DNA from: Bacteroidaceae bacterium
GTDB lineage: Bacteria; Bacteroidota; Bacteroidia; Bacteroidales; Bacteroidaceae
Length of the DNA: 64,000 nucleotides
Assembly (NCBI GenBank): GCA_017427185.1
Contig: JAFRTJ010000008.1
Coordinates: 1 to 64,000, forward strand
Direction of reading: 5' to 3'
The notes beneath the pieces are model-generated. The model was not told the DNA's origin and made no database searches. It was given only the letters and a program-made list of their open reading frames with translations. A program made the translations under genes and the position numbers. Shown here one piece after another: positions 57,592 through 64,000 of this stretch (its first letter is position 1; every line of letters begins with the position of its first letter).

Positions 57592-58059
57592 ATGAGACCG
57601 CATCGTATCCTCTTCATTTGTCTGGGCAATATCTGCAGAAGTTGTGCTGCCCAGACTGTCATGCAGAATCTGGTAGACAAAGCTGGCAGATCTGCAGAGT
57701 TTGAACTGGACTCTGCTGGTCTGATCAGTTATCACCAGGGAGAGAAGGCAGATTCACGAATGCGTATGCACGCCAAACGCAGAGGGTACGACATAACCCA
57801 CCTGTCGCGTCCCATCACACAAAGCGATTTCCTCTATTTCGACCTTATTCTGGGCATGGACGACAGCAACATGGACCGTCTGATGGAATTGGCTCCCACC
57901 CTGGAGTCGCAGAAGAAGATACAGCGTATGACAGACTTTTGCCAGGAGATATCTACTGACCACATCCCTGACCCTTATTATGGTGGATCAAGCGGTTTCG
58001 AGTATGTGCTGAATGTTCTGGAAGATGCCTGCCAGGGCCTGCTCGAGAACTACAAGTGA
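57592..58059 (+). CDS. Low-molecular-weight protein tyrosine phosphatase
   Basis: Hydrolyses phosphotyrosine. The 155-residue protein has the P-loop CLGNICRS (nucleophile Cys10, Arg16) and the general acid Asp127 in DPYYGG. The residue after CRS is Cys where the family usually has Pro. It is 45 bp behind the peptidase gene and ends two bases from the convergent proA. In glycan-making bacteria such enzymes often act on tyrosine kinases of the Wzc type, not seen here. Confidence 0.9.
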   Translation: MRPHRILFICLGNICRSCAAQTVMQNLVDKAGRSAEFELDSAGLISYHQGEKADSRMRMHAKRRGYDITHLSRPITQSDFLYFDLILGMDDSNMDRLMELAPTLESQKKIQRMTDFCQEISTDHIPDPYYGGSSGFEYVLNVLEDACQGLLENYK

Positions 58060-58061
58060 GT

Positions 58062-59306
58062 TTATGCTCTCACTTGCCCGTTTCCTTTTATTATCCACTT
58101 ATAGGTCGTAATTTCCTCCAAGGCCATGGGACCGCGAGCATGAAGCTTCTGCGTAGAGATGCCTATCTCGGCTCCTAAGCCAAACTGAGCACCATCGGTG
58201 AAACTGGTGGGGGCATTGTAATAGACACAAGCAGAATCCACAGATTTCAGAAATCGGGCTGCCACAGCTTCGTTCTCTGTGATGATACAGTCGGAATGAC
58301 CTGACCCATAGCAGCGGATGTGGGAAAGAACCTCATCCAAAGAAGAAACTGTCTTGATGGCCATCGTATAGGACAGGAATTCCGTACCATAACTTTCCTC
58401 TGTAGCCACGCGGAGCAATTCATCTGGATACTGCCCCTTCAATGCTGTCAAGGCTGGCTCATCAGCATAAATAAGCACCCTACTCTCCTGCAAGGAGGCA
58501 CATAGCAGCGGCAAGTCGGTCAGCCGGCTCTCGTGGACAAGCAGGCAATCCAACGCATTGCAGACGCTGACACGACGTGTCTTGGCATTGTTAATGATAC
58601 GTGCCCCTTTCTCCAACTCTGCGTCCTTGTCGAAATAAGCATGACAGACACCAGCTCCAGTCTCGATAGTGGGTATGGTAGCCTCTTGGCGCACAAAATC
58701 AATGAGTCGCTTGGAACCTCGAGGAATAATCAAATCAACATAGGAAGCAGCATGGAGCAACTCAGTTGTTGCTTCATGAGTGGCAGGTAAAAGGGTCACG
58801 ACATTGGGATTGATACCTTCTTCCTGCAAAACCTTCCGAATAAGGGACACCTCAGCCTGATTGGTGGAATCAGCATCCTTTCCTCCCTTGAGAATACAAG
58901 AACTGCCTGCTTTCAGGCAAAGAGAGAACACATCGAAAGTAACATTGGGACGCGCCTCATAAACAACACCTATGACACCAAAAGGTACGGAAATACGAGT
59001 GAGGTCGAGCCCATTAGGAAGTACATGATGCTTCAGCACACGCCCCAAAGGAGAAGGCAGACGACTGACATTCCTCATGTCTTCAGCTATATTCTTTATG
59101 CGATCGAAAGTCAGACACAATCGGTCATAAAGAGGATTCTGGGGATCCATTCGATGAAGATCCTGAGCATTGGCCTCCAAAATGATCTTACTATTCGCTT
59201 CCATCGCATCTGCCACAGCAAGAAGTACTTGATTGATGCGCTGGGGTTCAACGAGTGCAAGTTCCAAACTTGCCTCTTTCGATTTCTGGAAAAGTTCTGT
59301 CAACAT
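58062..59306 (-). CDS. proA: Glutamate-5-semialdehyde dehydrogenase
   Basis: Reduces glutamyl-5-phosphate to the semialdehyde in proline synthesis. The 414-residue enzyme has [18 protein letters not shown], the catalytic Cys in [12 protein letters not shown] and the late [13 protein letters not shown] [11 protein letters not shown]. The open frame begins with a TTG at 59321, but the ATG at 59306 is the sensible start and overlaps proB by seven bases. Confidence 0.94.
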   Translation of the reverse strand: MLTELFQKSKEASLELALVEPQRINQVLLAVADAMEANSKIILEANAQDLHRMDPQNPLYDRLCLTFDRIKNIAEDMRNVSRLPSPLGRVLKHHVLPNGLDLTRISVPFGVIGVVYEARPNVTFDVFSLCLKAGSSCILKGGKDADSTNQAEVSLIRKVLQEEGINPNVVTLLPATHEATTELLHAASYVDLIIPRGSKRLIDFVRQEATIPTIETGAGVCHAYFDKDAELEKGARIINNAKTRRVSVCNALDCLLVHESRLTDLPLLCASLQESRVLIYADEPALTALKGQYPDELLRVATEESYGTEFLSYTMAIKTVSSLDEVLSHIRCYGSGHSDCIITENEAVAARFLKSVDSACVYYNAPTSFTDGAQFGLGAEIGISTQKLHARGPMALEEITTYKWIIKGNGQVRA

Positions 59307-60064
59307 AAAAATTCTGTACAAGGAGTCTTATCTCTTTCTGTCATCACCTTCAACAGGATATTCTCACGCTTGCCATTTGCTATCACAACACCTATTCCAC
59401 TGCTGGCCAAACGGGAAGCTACACAATACTTTGACTGCATACCGCCACGCCCTGCTGTGGATTTTGTCATTTGAATATACTGACTCAAATCACATCCTCG
59501 ATTGACAACTCTTATCAAGCGACTATCGGATTCAGATGGATTGCCTGTGTAAAAGCCATCAATATTACTCAGGATTATTAGACATTGGGACTTTGTCATC
59601 TCAGCAATCAAACCAGACAGCTCATCATTATCAGTGAACATCAGTTCTGTGATAGAAACCGTATCATTCTCGTTCACGATGGGTAGCACCCTATTCTCTA
59701 GCATCACGCGCATACAATTGGCCTGATTGCGCAGATGTTCTGCATCGAGAAAATTCTCCTTAGTAGTAAGCACTTGCCCCACAGAGATTCCATACTCGCG
59801 GAAAAGCTCGAAGTAGCGATTGATGAGTTTGGCCTGACCTACAGCAGAGAAAAGCTGACGCTGATCCACACTGTCAAGGTTTTCCTGAATATGCTTGAGC
59901 TCGCTACGACCACTCGCGACAGCACCAGAAGAAACCAGAATAATCTCATGACCCATTTGACGCAACGTGGCAATCTGATCCACCAGAGCTGACATGCGGG
60001 TGAAATCGAGGGAACCATCCTCGCGAGTCAACACGTTGCTGCCAATCTTGATTGTAATTCTCAT
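59300..60064 (-). CDS. proB: Glutamate 5-kinase without PUA domain
   Basis: Phosphorylates glutamate, the first step of proline synthesis. The 254-residue amino-acid-kinase domain shows [26 protein letters not shown] and GRGGMQSK. It lacks the C-terminal PUA domain of the E. coli enzyme, as often in Bacteroidetes. The ATG at 60064 is chosen over an in-frame TTG at 60070. It overlaps proA, and a -7 element lies at 60097-60104. Confidence 0.93.
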   Translation of the reverse strand: MRITIKIGSNVLTREDGSLDFTRMSALVDQIATLRQMGHEIILVSSGAVASGRSELKHIQENLDSVDQRQLFSAVGQAKLINRYFELFREYGISVGQVLTTKENFLDAEHLRNQANCMRVMLENRVLPIVNENDTVSITELMFTDNDELSGLIAEMTKSQCLIILSNIDGFYTGNPSESDSRLIRVVNRGCDLSQYIQMTKSTAGRGGMQSKYCVASRLASSGIGVVIANGKRENILLKVMTERDKTPCTEFLC

Positions 60065-60096
60065 AAACAATGTATCCTGAAAAGTAATTTCAGTGG

Positions 60097-60104
60097 CAAA
60101 GTTA
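60097..60104 (-). promoter_or_regulatory. -7 element of proBA
   Basis: The complement reads TAACTTTG, 33 bp before the proB start. Confidence 0.65.
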
Positions 60105-60143
60105 AGAGATTATCTCCAAATTATCAAGAAAAACAGACAAATT

Positions 60144-61367
60144 TCAAAAGCGCTCGATAATTTCCAAGCACATACGGCTATTGTGATAAGGACATTTCCA
60201 AAATCCAGCCTTGTCTTCCTCGCGATTGACACATCCCTCAGCATTACGGCTCCACCACCATTCGCCACCTTCAAAATCGATGAGATTCTCTCGAATGTAT
60301 TGCCAACAATGGAGAGCTTTCTGCAAGGCTGATTCATCACCAAAATGCTGATATATGTTGAGGAAACCAACTACAGCCTCTGCTTGGACCCACCAATGGC
60401 GGTCTGTATCCACCTTTCCAGAGTCCACATTGGCTTCGTGAGTCATGGAACCATCAGGATTTAGTCCCTTCTCGCTAGCCTTTGCCACAAGTTGGACAAT
60501 AGGTTCAACACGAGAAAGAACTTCACAATCACCCAACACTAATGATGCTTCGTGGAGAAGCCACGAACATTCAATATCGTGTCCATAAGACTCGAGCCAT
60601 CCTGCACCACGCGTCCAATCATTCTCGAAAAAGAGGTCCAAATGATGGGTTTCTGGGTTCAGAATCTTCGAGCAGAAAATGTCTATCAATCCACGCAAAG
60701 CTTTTTCCAATGCCATTCGAACAGAGATATCAACCTGTAGAGAGGGACGCTCCAAAAGGGTGCGATAAAGATTGGTGTAAGGCTCAATAATGTGTAGGTG
60801 TGTATTCTGAGACTTTGGGTAATTGGCATCCTTTTCGGAAAGTCGCATATCTGCAATCGGTTGCCAGTCTCTTTTCTTTGCTTCAATATAGCCTCCATAT
60901 CGAGGTTCCCATGCTTGTTCCTCGATGGTTTGGAATAGACTGACAGCACAATCCATTGCTGCCTGATCTCCCGTTGCACGAGCATACTCACTCATGCCAT
61001 ACATCATGAACCCCAATGCGTAGAATTGTTTTTTAGTGTTCACTGGGTGGCCCAGATAATCAACTTCCCAATACGTTCCGCCATACTGAGCGTCGATGAA
61101 GTGATTTAGAATATATTCCTTTGCACGGGTAGCCGCCTCGAGATACTCACTATACCCTAACACACGATATGCAGCAGAAAAAGACCAAAGAATTCGTCCG
61201 TTGAGTATTCCTCCTTTGTTAGCTTGCGGCACAAGACTGCCATCACCTCTCATTTGCCCATAGAAACCACCATGCTCATAGTCTATCATGTGCCGCAACC
61301 AAAAGGAAAGGATGTTGTTTTGCAGTACATCCTTTACCTCGGCTTTCAACGTTGTTAGTTGTTCCAT
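60144..61367 (-). CDS. N-acylglucosamine/cellobiose 2-epimerase-family protein (likely mannobiose 2-epimerase)
   Basis: A 407-residue (alpha/alpha)6-barrel epimerase. Motifs such as WRHMIDYEHGGFYGQM-like LRHMIDYEHGGFYGQ at the N-terminus, HNYGGTYWEV-type AQYGGTYWEVD and WVQAEAV with its catalytic His context fit the cellobiose 2-epimerase group, which turns mannobiose into mannosyl-glucose. It is the third complete gene of the mannan operon, 15 bp after the symporter. In Bacteroides fragilis the same order is known (mannanase, GH130 phosphorylase, symporter, 2-epimerase). Confidence 0.87.
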   Translation of the reverse strand: MEQLTTLKAEVKDVLQNNILSFWLRHMIDYEHGGFYGQMRGDGSLVPQANKGGILNGRILWSFSAAYRVLGYSEYLEAATRAKEYILNHFIDAQYGGTYWEVDYLGHPVNTKKQFYALGFMMYGMSEYARATGDQAAMDCAVSLFQTIEEQAWEPRYGGYIEAKKRDWQPIADMRLSEKDANYPKSQNTHLHIIEPYTNLYRTLLERPSLQVDISVRMALEKALRGLIDIFCSKILNPETHHLDLFFENDWTRGAGWLESYGHDIECSWLLHEASLVLGDCEVLSRVEPIVQLVAKASEKGLNPDGSMTHEANVDSGKVDTDRHWWVQAEAVVGFLNIYQHFGDESALQKALHCWQYIRENLIDFEGGEWWWSRNAEGCVNREEDKAGFWKCPYHNSRMCLEIIERF

Positions 61368-61382
61368 CTATATATAGAAAAC

Positions 61383-62780
61383 CTAATTTTCCATGATGCG
61401 AGTAACTCTCAGCTTTCCATCAATCTCCTTCATCTTCTGTTTATTGAGAGGATAGAAGATCAATATAAGCAACATAATGGCTGCTACACCAGCAGGAAAA
61501 TAACTCATAGTAAGTTTCATGCCAAGGATAGCACTATCGGATTGTATGGGAGCATTTGAAACAAGACCAAAAGCAGCCAGAATCCACATGACGGCTGAAC
61601 CTGCAATGGCTCCACCAAACTTCTGTGCCATGGACCCAGAAGAGAAAATGAGACCTGTAGAAGAACTCCCATTTTCAGCCTGACTATAGTCTGCCACATC
61701 GGCGTACATCGACCAGACCAATGGAGAAACTACTCCTGTAAAGAAAGAGGTAAGTATTTGCAACACCAAAATCCAAATGTATCCTATGTTTGAAGCTGTA
61801 GGCACATAGAAGAATGCTATGCTTAAAACAATAAGAGCAATACTGGAACTAATGAAAGCAGGCTTCTTGCCACCCATAATGTTAGAGAACGGCACTGCAC
61901 AAGCCACTCCAATCATATTGCATACCTCACCTATCGAAAGGAATACACCTGCAAAGAAAAGGAACTCTGTAAAACCAAGATTGATATTGGCTTGTTCACC
62001 AATGAGATACTTGAAATAGAAAGCAGCTGTTGAACCACGTAATGTATTGAACAAATTGGTACATAAAGCCGCAGCAGTAAGCAACCACCAAGGCTTATTC
62101 CTAACGAGTGAACCTAAGTCCTTCCAAATAGAAGCAGAAGGAGCAGATTTGATATGCTCACGAGTCATCAGGAAACATATTATAAACATACAGAAACAGA
62201 GGGATGCAATGACAAACATGGCATGCTGCCATCCAACTTGTGCATTCAAAATCTTATCCGCTCCTTTGCCGCTCAGCATATTCACAAGAGGCTCCCAACA
62301 GCCCAGTGCAATGAATGAACCTGCGTAAGCAAAGAACATACGATAGGAAGAAAACACCGTTTTCTCCTCAGAATCATCGGTCATCACACCCAGCATAGAA
62401 CCATAGGGAACATTGATGCCTGTATAGACAGTCATCATAAGGATGTAAGTCGCATAAGCCCATATGAGTTTGCCAGACTCTCCCCACGAAGGTGTGGTGA
62501 AAAGCAGGCAACCTGCAATAGCAAATGGAGCAGCAATCCACAAAAGATAAGGACGATATTTCCCCCAACGTGTATTTGTACGGTCTGCGATAGCACCCAT
62601 CATAGGATCGGAAACAGTATCCCAGATACGGGTGACAAGCATCAACATACCTGTTGCCCCAAGTGAGAGACCAAAAATATCTGCATAGAAAATAGGGAGA
62701 TAGTAACTGAATATCTTCCAGAACATGGAACTGGACATATCTCCAAAACCATATCCAATCTTTTCTTTCAAACTAGCCAT
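61383..62780 (-). CDS. Glycoside/cation symporter (GPH family, MFS)
   Basis: A 465-residue inner-membrane transporter with 12 predicted helices. N-terminal KEKIGYGFGDMSSSMFWKI and DPMMGAIADRTNTRWGKYRPYLLW are signatures of the GPH/MelB family. It probably imports mannobiose or a related disaccharide. The frame extends to a TTG at 62798, but the ATG at 62780, overlapping the GH130 stop by eight bases, is the more likely start. Confidence 0.88.
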   Translation of the reverse strand: MASLKEKIGYGFGDMSSSMFWKIFSYYLPIFYADIFGLSLGATGMLMLVTRIWDTVSDPMMGAIADRTNTRWGKYRPYLLWIAAPFAIAGCLLFTTPSWGESGKLIWAYATYILMMTVYTGINVPYGSMLGVMTDDSEEKTVFSSYRMFFAYAGSFIALGCWEPLVNMLSGKGADKILNAQVGWQHAMFVIASLCFCMFIICFLMTREHIKSAPSASIWKDLGSLVRNKPWWLLTAAALCTNLFNTLRGSTAAFYFKYLIGEQANINLGFTEFLFFAGVFLSIGEVCNMIGVACAVPFSNIMGGKKPAFISSSIALIVLSIAFFYVPTASNIGYIWILVLQILTSFFTGVVSPLVWSMYADVADYSQAENGSSSTGLIFSSGSMAQKFGGAIAGSAVMWILAAFGLVSNAPIQSDSAILGMKLTMSYFPAGVAAIMLLILIFYPLNKQKMKEIDGKLRVTRIMEN

Positions 62781-63942
62781 TTTTATGATTCTTTTCAATA
62801 AGTTTCTTTATCGTCTCCACAGAAGTTGCTGTTGTGAAGCCATCCTCTGGAGTGTTCATACAATAATCAACCAGACGATCCACCGTGCTGACAGCCACAT
62901 GCATGCGAGTATCGCTAGAAGCATAATAGATGAAAACCTTTCCATCAGCATCTGCAATCCATCCATTAGTGAACGCAACATTCATTACGTCACCTATATA
63001 TTCATCACCCTGAGGAACCAGAAAATAACCACCTGGCTGAGCAATGACGTGAGTTGGATCGTCAAGTGCTGTCATATACATATAAAGCACATAACGCAAT
63101 CCGCTGGCACATCCACGCACTCCATGAGCTAAATGGAGCCATCCCCAATTGGTTTTAATGGGATGTGGTCCTTCGCCATTCTTCACCTCCATAATCGTAT
63201 GATAATGACGAGCATTGATAATCTTCTCATCTTTAATCTCGGCATGTTCGATATCATCAATCAAAGCCCAACCGATTCCACCTCCGCTCCCTGCATTAAT
63301 AAAACCATCCTGAGGGCGAGTATAGAGTGCATACTTGCCATTCACAAACTCAGGATGCAATACAACATTGCGTTGTTGGGATTTGCTCTTTAGATCTGGA
63401 AGACGATGCCAATTTTTCAGGTCTTTGGTACGGGCGATACCACATGTCGCAGTGGCTGCACTGAGGTCGTCTGGTTGGCTGTCATCATGACGTTCAACGC
63501 AGAATAGACCATAAATCCAACCATCCTCGTGAGCAGTGAGACGCATATCATAAATGTTGGTGGCAGGAATCACATCCTCTGGCATGGTGATAGGTTCTTC
63601 CCAGAAGCGGAAATTGTCAATGCCATTAGGACTCTCTGCCACAGCAAAGAAACTTTTACGATCTGCACCTTCAACACGAACTACCAATAAATATCTTCCT
63701 TGCCATTTGATAGCTCCACTATTGAGCGTAGCATTCATCATGATGCGCTGCATCAGATAGGGATTGTCTTGCTCACTGAAATCGTAACGCCATTCCAAAG
63801 GCGTATGCTCAGCTGTCAGGATTGGATTCTTATAACGGGTATAGATTCCATTTCCAAACTCCTCAGGAACATTCGGTTTCCTAAGCAGTTGTTCGTGACG
63901 CTCACGCAAGGCTGCAATCTTAGCTTGATATTCTGTACTCAT
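62773..63942 (-). CDS. GH130 beta-mannoside phosphorylase (mannosylglucose phosphorylase-like)
   Basis: Phosphorolyses beta-1,4-mannosyl-glucose to mannose 1-phosphate and glucose. The 389-residue length matches characterised GH130_1 enzymes. Family features are FGNGIYTRYKNPILTAEHTP, IMMNATLNSGAIKW, a five-bladed propeller pattern and EGADRKSFFAVAES with RPQDGFINAGSGGGIGW. It lies between the 17-codon fragment at the window edge and the symporter in one operon. Identity of the glycan is inferred from the operon. Confidence 0.9.
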   Translation of the reverse strand: MSTEYQAKIAALRERHEQLLRKPNVPEEFGNGIYTRYKNPILTAEHTPLEWRYDFSEQDNPYLMQRIMMNATLNSGAIKWQGRYLLVVRVEGADRKSFFAVAESPNGIDNFRFWEEPITMPEDVIPATNIYDMRLTAHEDGWIYGLFCVERHDDSQPDDLSAATATCGIARTKDLKNWHRLPDLKSKSQQRNVVLHPEFVNGKYALYTRPQDGFINAGSGGGIGWALIDDIEHAEIKDEKIINARHYHTIMEVKNGEGPHPIKTNWGWLHLAHGVRGCASGLRYVLYMYMTALDDPTHVIAQPGGYFLVPQGDEYIGDVMNVAFTNGWIADADGKVFIYYASSDTRMHVAVSTVDRLVDYCMNTPEDGFTTATSVETIKKLIEKNHKNG

Positions 63943-63946
63943 AAGC

Positions 63947-64000
63947 TTATTTCATTACAATAGATTCTAACGTATAACTCTCATCTGTACTGGTAAGAGC
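63947..64000 (-). CDS. C-terminal fragment of an upstream gene (candidate mannanase)
   Basis: The last 17 codons of a minus-strand gene (ending DESYTLESIVMK and a TAA) reach the window edge. Its stop is four bases from the GH130 start, so it heads the same operon. In the known Bacteroides operon with this order, the gene before the phosphorylase is a GH26 mannanase. Too little is seen to confirm that. Confidence 0.6.
   Translation of the reverse strand, partial: ALTSTDESYTLESIVMK

Noticed and set aside
60029..60038. Single CAACACGTTG in proB
   Set aside because: It lies inside a conserved coding region and has no phased neighbours, so it is likely a chance match.

Overview
The window looks like chromosomal DNA of a Prevotella-like member of the Bacteroidales. 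The evidence is the Bacteroidetes -7 promoter element (TAnnTTTG) in front of most transcription units, few Shine-Dalgarno sequences, secreted proteins ending in type IX secretion (T9SS) sorting domains, a BspA-type leucine-rich repeat protein, a fused SecDF, a KorAB 2-oxoglutarate:ferredoxin oxidoreductase and a mannan-phosphorolysis operon. No rRNA, phage, insertion sequence or CRISPR array was seen. Everything here is read from sequence; no database search was run.

Layout. 1-524: no clear gene, with an 8-bp tandem repeat and a micro-ORF. 525-1610: unknown secreted protein. 2147-9848 (minus): an SGNH/GDSL esterase followed by a 2239-residue modular T9SS protein (LamG, GLUG, F5/8C). 10104-15568: surface-glycan genes (two glycosyltransferases and a Kdo/WaaP-type kinase on plus; UDP-galactopyranose mutase, aldo/keto reductase and LpxL-type acyltransferase on minus). 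15804-23525 (minus): argS, RNase H, MsbA-type exporter and two tandem LTA-synthase-like membrane enzymes. 23637-36486: HU, rhomboid protease, EEP-family protein, secDF, SecB-like protein, tRNA-Arg, korAB, tyrS, tRNA-Gln and a secreted glycosidase. 37402-41112: BspA-like protein and an InlB/dockerin protein. 41534-52183: a dense housekeeping run (miaB, ftsX, DUF3098, uppP, truB, queA, folK, SAM-II riboswitch with metK, LOG protein, DUF4271, hemD, rnpA, yidD, TatD). 52288-60064: GH28, CoA-transferase, C1 peptidase, LMW phosphatase, proBA. 60144-64000 (minus): 2-epimerase, GPH symporter, GH130 phosphorylase and the C-terminus of one more gene, in the order known for bacterial mannan catabolism.

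The most unusual signal is not a gene. Four intergenic regions, 14-21 kb apart, carry arrays of a 10-bp dyad CAAC-NN-GTTG. Units start exactly 22 bp apart (12-bp unrelated spacers), and three of the arrays fit the same 98-bp, five-unit footprint. This looks like a phased binding array for an unknown protein, or a family of dispersed elements. One array (36624-36677) lies in a 915-bp intergenic region that also holds a perfect 30-bp inverted repeat with a nested hairpin, and a roughly 330-nt leader before the BspA-like gene that can fold into competing stems, a candidate cis-regulatory RNA.
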